NCBI GenBank assembly: GCA_949358305.1
Contig: OX442316.1
Coordinates: 9,238,001 to 9,302,000 of the forward strand
DNA from: Strigamia acuminata
Taxonomy: Eukaryota > Arthropoda > Chilopoda > Geophilomorpha > Linotaeniidae
DNA length: 64,000 nucleotides
Reading direction: 5' to 3'
Part shown: piece by piece, positions 1-11,429 of the stretch
Layout of the letters: every line of letters starts with the position of its first letter
Position numbering within the stretch: position 1 is the stretch's first letter
The notes under the pieces: model-generated
What the model was told of the DNA's origin: nothing
Databases searched by the model: none
What the model saw: the letters and a program-made list of their open reading frames with translations, nothing else
Position numbers and translations under genes: made by a program

Positions 1-1141
1 ATACAAATCAAACATCTTTGCGGCCCCCAAATTCAGTTAAAGAGGAAGTTCTCTGTAACAAATAAATTTAAATTTAATTTTTCTACTTTCAGAGTCATAA
101 AAGCTTTGTGAGAAATTAGAATTTCTATCGTTCCTGTAACAAAGAAAAGTTAAGACTGCTATTTGTTTTTTCCAATATGTGTGATCATAGATATTACAAG
201 ATAATGAACTTCCAAATAAAATGGCAGAAAGCATAACTTTTCAAGGTATTTTTTTTATAGTTTTTATTTTGTAAATTAGTATTTGAATTGGCATAAGCAA
301 TGAAATTATTTTTCTATTTCTGTACTAGTATAATTATACGCTGTCTAATTATTTTTAGTGTGTTGATTTTAACGAAGTCATCAATTACCGATATGTCACC
401 CAGAGAATTGTTCGACCCGACTTTCGTCTTCGTGTCGCAAATAATTTAAAAGGTATGAGTTAAGTTTTACTAGAAGTTTAACAGTTAGCATCACATTTTT
501 GCTTGGGCATGCATTTTGGAACACTTTCATTCTTGATGTTTTGGCTTTAGCTCCACTTTATTTTTTATCGATTCGTAAAGTTTAAAGGGTACCGTAGTTA
601 TAGTCTACGATTATCAATTCTTTTGATTAGAATCCCAATTTTTTAAATGTCAGGCATTATAGTTTGACAGGAGCCTGTCGGTCTGAAGTTTGTGCTGAGG
701 TTTCCAAATACAAAAGTTAATATCTGACAAAAACTTTAATGTGTCTTCTGTTTTGTACGGTGGGAATAATCTAAAATCACAGCAGTGGTGGATCCAAGAG
801 AATGAATTAATTTGCAGATTGAATATTAAATTTATTATACTAAATGATCGAAAAGTGCAAAATGCAGAGTTAGATGCTGCAATAATTAATATTAACACTT
901 ATGGGCACATTAATGACGTGACTGACTAACAGTTTGATATTTAAAATTGCATACTACCGGTACTATATTAAGGTTCTAAAACTGGCAAATACCAGTGCTT
1001 CAAATTGATTTTACAAGTGACAACATTATTAAGTGACAAACATTGTTAATTGCAAATGCTAGTATTTGAACGACATTCACAAATACATTATTTAGTTACG
1101 TTATTTAGAATACGAGAATAATGAAGGATGCGGTCGGTCAT
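1..1141. other. 3' flank of Dscam-A
   Basis: Downstream of the Dscam-A stop on its strand. An AATAAA lies on the minus strand at 836-831, about 310 nt past the stop, and could be the polyadenylation signal. One plus-strand stretch (359-452) looks like an internal exon of another gene and is listed as a finding. I see nothing else I can support. Confidence 0.4.
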
Positions 1142-2366
1142 TTAATTAGCAGTACCTGAAATAGTTTGTAATTTATTTTAATTGAATTCCTAAATATAAA
1201 ATATACTAAATGTTTTCAACGTACGTTTTAAATCCCACGGAGCATCGTAGTTCTTTGGTAATTCATTTTTGTTGGTGTTTTCAGGCATTGGTGGTGGGGG
1301 TGGTGGGGGCGGTAATGGAACGCTGTTTCGCTCATTGTCACTTCGAATCAAGCTAGAATATTATTCAGATTATATGGAAATGTGGCGTAAGAAATTCAAA
1401 ACCGCATGAAAGCGTCCCTGCAAAAGCTTCTCTGGCGCGCAGCACCGCGCAGGTGGCGCGCCCTTCGGAAACTTCACCGCATTACTTACCGTTGAGATGA
1501 AAATTCGGGAGGTTGCTGGTTTAGGGGAACCGATGGAATGGACATTGCCACACCTTTTAAAATTGAACGATTTGGTGTGCGTGGGCCTGGATTTCTGTTT
1601 TTGTGAACTAAAAAGTTATCAAATTACATTTGTTTTTTGGTATATTGAAAGTTGAGAAAAGACTGAAGTTACTTTGAGAATAAAATGGCAGTGAGTTTGA
1701 GTTGTAAGAATCCGACATAGGAGGAGCTGTTGGCATTTGATTTCGAAAGTTAATCATCTCGTTTGATGGCATGTTATTACCTATAAAATATGCTTTAGCA
1801 TTAGAGATTACGATTTACTGTAAAATACAGTCAAACCTGGACCAGTATGCATTTGTTTACTCTAAAATGAAATGAAATGAAATGATTTGATATGTTGCTT
1901 TTTCACCCTTTTGCTTTTTGTTTATTATTGTCTTACATCAACGAAGTCTGTGAGTCGAGCTGTTGCGTAGGGAGTCAATTCTTCTGAATTAACTGGAAAT
2001 GAAATTAATTTTTAATTTTTAAGAAAAATGGGAAACCATTTAATGTTTTACTTGTTCCTGATCTGCCGTCGCTCATTGTGGATCCATTGTACGTTAAAGT
2101 TCCATCAGATGGCAAAGCACTCCTTTGACGATGACCACCTAATCAATTTTACGTATATTTAGTATACGTAGTGAAAAGCAAATATTTATTACTTTTATGT
2201 CTTCGTGATTTCTTATTAGTTTTGCAACAGCAACAAATCATAGTCAATATTATAATAAACAGCGCAATTACCACGGTTGAAAAAATTACAATGAATTTCA
2301 AATCCAGTAGTAAAGCTATTGGGCTGTTTGGTATGGTGTCTTGAACCGTGACAGGTGAGATGGTAC
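1142..2366 (-). CDS. Dscam-A transmembrane and cytoplasmic exons
   Basis: Eight small exons. The first (2366-2193) holds a run of about 23 hydrophobic residues ending in CCCC and a basic stop-transfer stretch (KTNKKSRRHK). The tail contains ELTPYATARL, also present in Dscam-B, a conserved PTAPPMSDSY segment, and a seven-proline run (LPPPPPPPM) near 1290-1312 that Dscam-B lacks. A 25-nt micro-exon (1861-1837) is matched by an exon of identical length in Dscam-B. The last exon supplies only 14 nt and ends in TAA. The proline run could bind SH3, EVH1 or profilin-type partners (inference). Confidence 0.75.
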
Positions 2367-5300
2367 CTGTAAAAATTATTATGTACTTTGTTACAGTTTT
2401 ATTTTCGAAGGTAAAGACGGCACATTGCCTCCTTCAGATGTAAGAGTAGCGAATAAATATTCAGCAACAGCTGTTCCGGCATCACTGTGAGCAATCATAC
2501 GCAAGTTGTACCACGTTGCTGGTTGGAGGTCTGAGAGAAGAATTTTTCGCTTGTCGTTTTCAACGTCATCCGAATATAATTGCCATTGGTTTTGAAGTTT
2601 TGCTTTGTATTCAACAACAAAATATTTAATTGGACAACTGTCAGTTTTCCATGAGTTTAGATTCAGAGTGACAAATGTTGAGCCTTCATCCATCAAGTTT
2701 TGTTTTAAGGGACTGAGTGGAACTGCATAAAAATTCTTATATATAAAATAATATTTTAAATTGTTGCGTGGAAATACCTCCGCCTTTTGTGGATGTTGTA
2801 ATAATGAATGAAGCTTTCCCTTCACCGATTTCATTTACTGCTATCATGTATAATTGATATTTAGTACCACAATTGAGATTATCCAGGCGGTAAGATTCAA
2901 TATTTGAATCTAGCTCAAGAGTTTTCCAAGGCAGTTGGTCGGTTTTATAGACCAATTTGAATCCTAGAACATATTGTTGTATACTTTTATTACAGCTTAC
3001 ATTTTTTTAAAACTGTTACCAGTTATTGGGGCACCGCCATCATGCTTTATTTTCCATAAAATATCAATGGAAGACGTAGTGGTCAGGGAAATATCCATAA
3101 CCAGTGGATTTGGTACACCTTTGAATGAAATTAGTTGTCAGGAGATATTAAGGATTTCTTAGCATATTTACTTTGAACTAGAACGGAATAGGTTACTAGG
3201 TCATCTCCTCGTTCATTCTCCACGTGACAAGTGTAGTTATCACTTTCATGTTGACGACTGTCTTTGATTAGCAACGACCCATCAGACAACACAACCAGTC
3301 TGTTACTTAGTTCGAGTGGATTTCCGTTTCCTAAAATGTAACAATTCGGTGTCATGTTTAAAGCTTACCGATAACATCCGTACTTGTCCATTTTTTTTGA
3401 GGTTCCGGTATTCCAATTGCAGGACATGGCAACTTAATATCTTTATCTTCAGTTGTGACAATTGCAGAATTAAAAGCGGCAACTCTGGCTGGTATTTTTT
3501 TCATTCCTGGTGATTGGGAAACCACTCGACTTTGTTGGCCGTCGCCAACAATAGTAGATGCTGTTACCCAAAACTCGTAGTTGACATCTTGCTGCAGTGA
3601 TGTGATTTCTTGAAAAGTCGTGTTGCCATTAACGGTGTGTTGATCTATAACCTGAGCAAATAATCCTTTTAGTTATTTAATTTATTTGTATTTGTCTATT
3701 GTAATATCTACATTATCTTCATTTTTAACGTATATTGTATATTTAGAAATTGCTCCATTGGGATTTTCTGGACTTTTCCAGGCAATAAGAACTGATTTTT
3801 GGGAAGCGGGTAATACTTTAATGGCCGCAACAGGCCCAGGAACTAGAAGGCGAGCAATAAAAACATTACGTTTTGTTTAGATCATTTCAAAGATTAATTG
3901 ACAGTTTAAAACTGACCGTCTTCTAATGTACGACAATAAATTGGATCACTTTTGATTCCATCTCCTTTTTTGGTGAAGGCCAATACCTGAAAACTATAGT
4001 TTGAATATTTCAGCAACTTGTCTAACGTCATTTTATTTATGCTTGTTGTTTTGATGCCTGGGCTCACATTCCCTATGTAAGACAAAAAGGTGTATTAAAT
4101 TTTGGTGTAGTGTATGGACAAACAATATATGTTTACTCCACCAAAATATTTACAAAATCTTTGTATTTATGGAAATTATTTGTTCATTTATTTGGGTGAA
4201 GTGGAAAAAATTACTAGTTGACAGATGATTGATGGGTTTATATACGACTTTGTATCCTTGAAGGACTCCATGAATTGCAAGAGAAGGTGGTGATTGCCAT
4301 GTAATGTGAACACTTTGAGACGTTAGTACTGAACAACGAATGTCGACAGGTGCTTTAGTGGGGACTGGTTTCACAAACTAATTAATGATTGTATATTAGT
4401 TGATATTAGGTCGTATATACCGCTTTCGGAAGTCACAGCAATGATTTCTTTAGATAATGGTCCTTTACCACCATCACTAAATGCTTGTATAACAATACTG
4501 TATTGAGTAAACTTTAACAAATCGGTAAGTGATAAGGATAAAATATCTGTGTAGTCTTCGGGGACTTCTATTAAACGAAAGATGTACGGTTCAGGAGAAT
4601 CTGAAACTTTGTAGCCAATGTAATAACCCCTGATTATTCCATTCCAATAAGCCTTGGGAGGTGACTAAAAGATGAAACTGGATGAGTAAAACTTAAACCG
4701 TAAATATATTTGGGATATATACCTTCCAAGAAACCTTTAACGTATTAGTGTCAATTGCAATTACAGAAATATCATTGGGAGCAGCACCAGGAGCTAGGGA
4801 TTTGATAAACTTAAATGTAATATGCTAAAATGGACGTTATACGGCAAAAATGATTGATTTTACCCTCTTCCGCTATTACTGCTTCAACAGTATTGCTAGG
4901 CTCACTTAACCCAACTTCGTTTTCAGCCAAAACTCGAACTTGATATTTTTGCGATGGAAGAAGATGGGATATTTTAGCTGTGTTTATTTTTCCTGGTATT
5001 GGACGACGTTTGCTTTCTTTCCAGTTTTCTGAAATTGGATTAGAAAATTTTGCTCTTCAAATTGCATTTTCTTTATTGATTTGGTTATTCACCATTAATG
5101 TGCTTATACTGAACAATGAATTTAGATATAGCACCTTCTTGCAAGGACCATGCGACTGTCATAGTGCGATTTGCAGATTCCAAAACTTTTAAATTTGTTG
5201 GTGCAGTTGGTATATCTGTGATTAAAGTTTTGGAGTTTGGTTAAGTAGATGGCCAGATATCTCGCATCTTCTTCGACAGTTCAATGGCAACAGGTACCTT

Positions 5301-8300
5301 TCACATATAAATAGAAAACAGCTTTATCTTCACCGTATTTATTCGTAGCAATGCATTGGTAAGCATTGGAATCTTTGTGGCTTGTATTGAGAATTGCCAA
5401 TTCTGAAGTTGATACTTTGCTTTCCGTGAAATTCTGTAATGAATATCTGCAAAAAAAGTTATTACCGTAGTTATGACATTGTAGCTGCATTTGTAGGAGA
5501 ACTCCTGAAACAACATAATTAACATAGTACCGTAATAAAGACTATCACTAAAGTATGAGTATTATTTTGCCATGGATTAATGAAGAAAAGTAATTTAAAT
5601 GTTAATATTATGGGTAAATAACACTAGTACATACTTTGGTGAATGTGAGCTTTACTTGGTAGGTGAATTCATTATTATTTTGTCATCAAGTTTCCAGATG
5701 AATTGCATTGGTGTGTCGCCAGTTGTTTCGCACTGCAATTTTACATCTTCGCCTTTGTGTGAAGTAATATTTTGTGCTTTCTTAAGAACATAGGGGGGAG
5801 CTGGTATTACATAAAAATTGTTTAATTAGAAGTTTGGCAACAGTACGAACGAAATAGTTTGCTCTTTACTCTTAATAGTAACTTTAACTGTGCCACCTAG
5901 GCGTCCAATTCCATTTTTCGCTTCACAAAAGTAGAAACCTTGATCTTCCTCTTTTACAGCAAATATGTGCAAAGTGCCATTTAGGGCTATAATTTGATTT
6001 TTCGTATTAATGACTAATCGTCTTTCTTTTGTTCGGCCTGGAGAAACAGATTGAGTCATGAGTTGCAAAATATTGTTTGTAAGCATACCTTCGGATTTAG
6101 TCCACGTTACAGTCGGTGTTGGAAAGCCTTCTGTTGCGCAAGGCAATTGAAGACTATCTCCAATTACAACTGATGTGTCATTTGGTGATTTAATCCATTT
6201 CGGTGGAACTGTAAAAAAAATTCAAATTGTAGATTATATAATGAAATTTATTGACATGTAATTAACAAGAATTAGCATTATTAAAACTTCCTACCATTAA
6301 CAGATAATGGTGAAGAATAAGTAACACTGGCAGCGGCATTAGTAGCAATGCACGTATAATTGCCATTATGTTTTGCGGTAACAGGATAAATAGATAAAAT
6401 GCTGGAGTAATCGTCAAAGTCATGTATTGTTATTGAGTCATATTTGGAAATGGATTGACCATCTTTAAGCCAAGAAATAGTTAATGGTAAGTCGCCACGA
6501 CTGACTACACACGATACACGAACGAGCATGCCTTCGAGCAAGTTTTCGTCTTGGAAGGTGAATGGGACAATTTTTGGTGGAACTGTAAAGAATTATGGAA
6601 CTAATCATTCCATTCTCATTACCATTAACAATAAGAGGAGCGGTCGAGCTGACAGTTGCTGCAGAATTCTCAGCTAAGCAAGTGTAGTTGCCATTATGAT
6701 CTTGTTGGATGCTGTCAATAGTTAGAATACTAGAGAATTCGTCAATATTTCGTATGGTAATGCCATTGACGTTTTGTATGGGTTGTTCATCTTTTAGCCA
6801 ACTGATGGAGATTGGAAGATCTCCTTGGTACACCACGCACGACACTCGCGCAAAAACCCCTTCGACCAAATTGTCTTCTTGGAACGAGAATGGAATGATT
6901 TTCGGTGCAGCTGTAACAAATCGAAAATTGTTACTTAGTTACCGTTTACAATCAATTCACTCGTAAATTCAGCAGTGGCAGCGTGGTTCGTAGCCACGCA
7001 TGTGTAGTTGCCCGTGTGGGAACGGTGTACTTTGGGCACGGATAGAATGCTGGAAAAGTTGTCAGGCGTGCGAACAATTACTATATCCTTCTGACTTATT
7101 GGCAACCCATTTTTCAGCCAAGATAATGTTACGGGGGCATCTCCTTCTACTAAACCACAAAGAACGCGTGCTTGTGCTCCTTCAGCCACCATACTGGGTT
7201 GGAAGGAGAAAGGAATTATCTTGGGTGCAACTGTAAAAAAATTGCCAATGTAAGATAATATTGTAGAATTTAATTACCATGGACCGACAGTTGTGCTGTA
7301 TGCGACACATTGGCAGCACGGTTTGAAACAAAGCACGTATAGTTGCCAGAATGTTCAGCAGCTACATTTTCAATGCTTAAAGAACTCGTGAAAGGGTCGT
7401 ATTGGCGAATAACAATGCCTAATGTTGATGTAGTAAGCTGTTTATTATTTTTTGCCCATTGAAATGCCAAAGGTAAATCGCCTTGGCTCACTGAACACGT
7501 AACTTGAGCGCGCATTCCTTTGTAGAATTGATCGTCAAGAAACGCAAAAGGAATAATCTTCGGTGATGCTGTAAGAACAAAGCTAATGTTAGTTGATGTT
7601 TACCATTGACATTTAGTTTAGCTGTGTGTGTTGACGTTGCTGCCGAATTGGAAGCCTGGCAAGTATAGTTTCCATTGTGTTTTGGATTAATATTTGCAAT
7701 TGTGAGTATACTGGAAAATTCATCTAAGTTTCGAACGGTTATTGCCGAATTTGGTGGTAAATTGATGTTATCTTTAAGCCATTGAATTTTTAATGGTGTA
7801 TCGCCTTCACTAACAACGCATTGTAGTCTGGCTCTCATGCCTTCACGGAGTAGGTCTTCTTGGAAGTTGAAAGGCATAATCTTTGGTGGTACTGTAACAC
7901 GGTAAAATGTTAACGTCTATTAGAACTAAAATTAGTTATTTCTGTTCCAGTTGAACTGATAACATTGTAGTTGTGAACACTTTTTGATTGTGATAGCATT
8001 ATATAAACTGGCTAATGAATATCCCGTTTCTGGAATCTTGCAACTAATGTAGGAGATTAGATTATTTAAATAGTTATTGCTGGCAAAATATTTCATCAGG
8101 CGAAGTCAATCGTTTTAATTAATAGATATTACCTTGCATAATTATCTAAAATGATGATAATAACTCACTCATAACTACTATTTCAACATCTTGTGCCACT
8201 TCTATTTTTTCATTCTTAACCACGCATGTGTATACACCATCATCTACACCTCGCAACATTTCAGTTATCCATAATGATCCGTTATCATGCAGAAATTGGC

Positions 8301-10888
8301 GTGGGTCAGTTGGGAGTGACTGGAAATCTGGAATTAAATGATTATATACCGTAACTAAATAATCCAATTGAAAGGGATTAAAGCAAAACCTTTTATCCAT
8401 TTTATTTGTTTAATCGGATAACCGTAGTACGGACAATTGATTTGCACTGAACGTCCCGCAATACCCTGAACTTTTTTCATTGGTCTGATACCGGGTGTTC
8501 CTGTAGTTGATGGGGAAAAAAATTGTCATTAAGAATTAATGTCGAGTTTGAGGCAAACTTAAAGATAGGGTTGTTTCTTTATTTTTTTATTTTTTTTAGA
8601 AAAGATCATACTTAAAAATATTTTTGCTTGCCCACCACATTTATCCTGTTAGAATGTTTCGTTACTCCTTTAACATTTACAAACTGGCAAGAATAGATTC
8701 CTCCATCTTCGGTTTTGACATTGGAGATTTCCAACATCGAGCTGGCTTGATTTGTATTTTTTCTCTGGTTCTTTATTGAAATCCTGTTGGTTTGTTCAAT
8801 TTCATCACCATCAATAAACCATTTGGCGCTAGGTTGTGGGTTAGCCAATGCCGAGCATTCAAGTTTAAGATTAGTTCCTGGCTCCATAATCTTTTCTTCA
8901 AATGAAGATATGATTTCGGGTATCTTATCTGAGAAAAATTACTGTATCTATTATCTAAAATTTAATAAACTAACAAATTTTGCGAACCTCCAGCGATAAC
9001 TTGAGCAGTGTCGTGAACCATAGAATCCTCATTTTGAGCATAACATTGATACATTCCGCTTTCTTCAATTTGAATTGAGTTTGTTAAGTTATTGAAATGG
9101 AAAGGTTGTCCGTTTCTGAGCCAAGAAATGGATTTAACAGGGTTCCCCTTGATTATACATTTGAGATAGGCTATTTTATTAACTTCTAGTTTTAGTTGGT
9201 TTGGTTCAATACGAACGGATAAAGGAACTGCAAACATACATTCATTCATTGTTACGCAATTATATTTATAGTTTTAAGTTGTTTAAACCTGTAATTGTAA
9301 CATTCATATCCTTTTTGTCATGTCCGATTGAATTTTTGGCTTCACATACGTACATGCCACCATCCGATGATTGAATTTGTCGGATTTTAATTGATTCTTT
9401 TGATTTAAAAATTCGATCTCCGAATACTACTGGAACAAGGTGATCATTGTTTGTCTTCACGAACCATCTTTAATTAAAAATACATAAATTATGCAAAAAT
9501 AACATGGGAATTGTAGGTTTAAAAGTTTATACTCAAGTTCTGGTAATGGAAATCCTTGGGCAATGCAGGGAAGTATTACATCAGAGTCTGCGGAAGCAGA
9601 GACGGATATTGTGCTGTCTATAATACGGGGAATCACCGGGCTCTTGGGGTCTTAACAGAGAAATACCACACAACAAATGATATTGCAATATTTTGATTAA
9701 AATAGATCTCTTTCAAACCTGAGACAAATAATTTTCCAGCAGTCGAACTCAGTTTACTTTCATTAGTTAATGTATTTGTAGTTTCGCATTGAAACGATGA
9801 CGCAGCATCGTTTTCCCCAACGTTGGAAACGAATAACTCGTCCGAAAAAATGCTGTATTTGTTATCTGTTTCAGATGGTTAATTCTGTAACTTTATCTAT
9901 TGAAAATTAATTTTTATAAATATTACCATTTGTCGTGGAATCGATTTTAACTGCATTATTTTTTATCCAAGCCGATACAATCACGTGGCTTCCAATAAAA
10001 GGTGGTAAGTGACACTTCAAAATTGCAGTATTTCCTTTCAGTGGATAAGCATCATAAACGTGAGCCTCGTAGGGTTGTGACATTACTGAAATGAAATGAT
10101 TTGAGGATAAAAAAGAGAATGCTCTACATCAATTCTTTATCACTCCAAACCTGCACGTATATTAACATCTCTACTAAAGATGGTACCGGCAGAATTGCTC
10201 GCCACACATCTATAGCTCATGGTGTGAACATCTTGACGATAGTTTTCAGCTTGGAATAGTCGAAATATCAACTCTCCGCCAATTCCTAATTGTCTTAAAC
10301 CAGGAATGGTAGTAACGTGGTTTCCGTCAGGCAGAATCCAGTGCACACTAGGTGAAGGTTGACCAGCGGCAGAACAAGCGATTGTAGCACCAGTATTGTT
10401 TGAGAATTCAATGTTGAATGGAGGTTCCGTTGTAAACCGTGGTCCAACTATCTCTGCAGTAAAACCTAAAGAAGCAATAAAAAGAATTATTTTTATTTGT
10501 TTTAAATTCTCCGCCCTTTTCTTTGGCAACGAGTGTCACATAGCGGCATAAATTGTTGAAAAATCAATAGAAATGTGTGGAGGCATTTGCCATTACATTT
10601 ACATCCAAATATGCTATGCGATGTGTACACTTACTGTACGTTTGAATGGCTACAAGAAATTATGGTGAATTGCATTTTTTTTTGTTCTTTTATCTAACTT
10701 AATGAGATTCAAATTCGGGGAGCAATTAGACTAGTGGAACCCGTTAATTGCTTACATAAATTACTGTGTTTTCTTTTATGGGGAGGAAATAGATGGGCAG
10801 GAATTATTATCACTACTGTGGTACCTTCTTTCATGTTGTAAAGCAATAACGTTAGCATCCATTTGGCAATCAAAAAGATGAGCGTCAT
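1142..10888 (-). CDS. Dscam-like: Dscam-A: Dscam-like Ig/FNIII cell-adhesion receptor, complete
   Basis: Spliced model; coding exons in transcript order: 10888-10825, 10465-10151, 10085-9927, 9865-9719, 9650-9533, 9467-9289, 9227-8988, 8928-8632, 8500-8390, 8327-8169, one Ig7 exon of five, 6208-6089, 6037-5870, 5800-5656, 5446-5298, 5215-5093, 5028-4864, 4793-4723, 4664-4421, 4364-4215, 4072-3917, 3842-3712, 3651-3384, 3330-3172, 3118-3020, 2963-2778, 2722-2429, 2366-2193, 2138-2052, 1992-1937, 1861-1837, 1780-1673, 1607-1490, 1352-1225, 1155-1142. The sum is 5415 nt, or 1804 aa. Approximate domains: signal 1-21, Ig1 22-127, Ig2-6 to 596, Ig7 597-692, Ig8-9 to 886, FN1-4 to about 1290, Ig10 to 1375, FN5-6 to 1568, TM about 1590-1612, tail to 1804. 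This is the Dscam order. Known family role: homophilic neuronal recognition and, in arthropods, possibly immunity. The splice sites are chosen by consensus, phase and agreement with Dscam-B, and no transcript was available. Confidence 0.88.
6295..7891 (-). CDS. Dscam-A array of five tandem Ig7 exons (a-e)
   Basis: Five exons each encode a full Ig domain: a 7891-7604 (288 nt), b 7568-7278 (291), c 7230-6943 (288), d 6910-6623 (288), e 6582-6295 (288). Each is phase 1 at both ends and starts with a PPK/APK-I-PF type junction. Each carries a VxC...W(L/A)K...GNYTC core and ends at (N/H)G before a GT donor. The separating introns are 35, 47, 32 and 40 nt. The intron before the array is 277 nt and the one after it 86 nt. 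Ig7 is the domain varied by exon 9 in fly Dscam1 and by exon 10 in fly Dscam2 (known), so one-of-five choice is the natural reading. Constitutive inclusion of all five would also stay in frame and would give 2189 aa. Confidence 0.82.
10825..10888 (-). CDS. Dscam-A first coding exon (signal peptide)
   Basis: A 64-nt exon encodes a hydrophobic leader (MTLIFLIAKWMLTLLLYNMK) and ends in phase 1 before a GTACC donor. It joins the Ig1 exon in phase 1. The same 64-nt exon exists in Dscam-B with the shared core KW..LLLYNM, which supports both the start codon and the exon limits. An in-frame upstream ATG at 10930 would add 14 residues, but the similarity to Dscam-B begins at 10888, so that start is preferred. 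Confidence 0.75.
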
Positions 10889-11429
10889 TTTTTTTATGGC
10901 TGAAAGAAACAGACAACTGGATTCAACCAAGTCAATAACCTGGGTGAAAGAGTATTAATATGGCGCCACGAAAGTTTTTACTCTGAATATTAATTTTAAA
11001 GTGGAAATGTAAGTGAACAAAGGATTAATTGACGGTGAGATCTCTACATTTTATTTGTACTGTACAATGAATCGATCAAATTTGTCAATTACACACGTTT
11101 ATGCACTCACAGAAATGGGTTTTAGACCATGACATTAAATTTGAGTATTACGATTATGATAATCTAGCTGTAAGAAAGACATCGTACATATTCAAGAGTT
11201 GTTAATTAAAACATCAAAATATTAATTATATTTTTAAAAAAATTACGTCGTCATCTCGTTACTAGATACAAATGTTAAATGCGGTTTGTACTAATGATAT
11301 TCACTGAGTTACTAGGATTTTATACTTTAAAAGACTTAAAAGACTTTAATCAGAATTGTACTTGTGTTTGGACATCAGTTTTAAAAAAATTAATGAAAGG
11401 AGTTTGGATAAATTTTTAAATGCTGTCAA
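10889..11429. promoter_or_regulatory. Intergenic spacer: Dscam-B 3' end and Dscam-A promoter/5' UTR
   Basis: Only about 540 bp separate the Dscam-B stop from the Dscam-A start. It holds an AATAAA on the minus strand at 11055-11050, a candidate Dscam-B poly(A) signal. It also holds a block at 10949-10974 that is conserved upstream of Dscam-B at exactly the same distance (61 nt) from the ATG. No TATA box was clear enough to call. Confidence 0.5.
10949..10974 (-). promoter_or_regulatory. Conserved block upstream of the Dscam-A signal exon
   Basis: This shares AGAGTAT, then ATGGCGCCA and a following GAAAG (plus-strand letters) with 22231-22257 upstream of Dscam-B. The surrounding noncoding sequence does not align well. 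It is probably 5' UTR or core promoter. The function is inferred from conservation alone. Confidence 0.4.

Noticed and set aside
741-929. 62-aa plus-strand frame downstream of Dscam-A
   Set aside because: No splice-phase partner or recognisable domain, and it overlaps a likely 3' UTR. It could be chance.
6295-7891. Ig7 array as degenerating duplicate exons
   Set aside because: All ten exons in A and B keep frame, phase, cysteines and splice sites, so decay is not supported.
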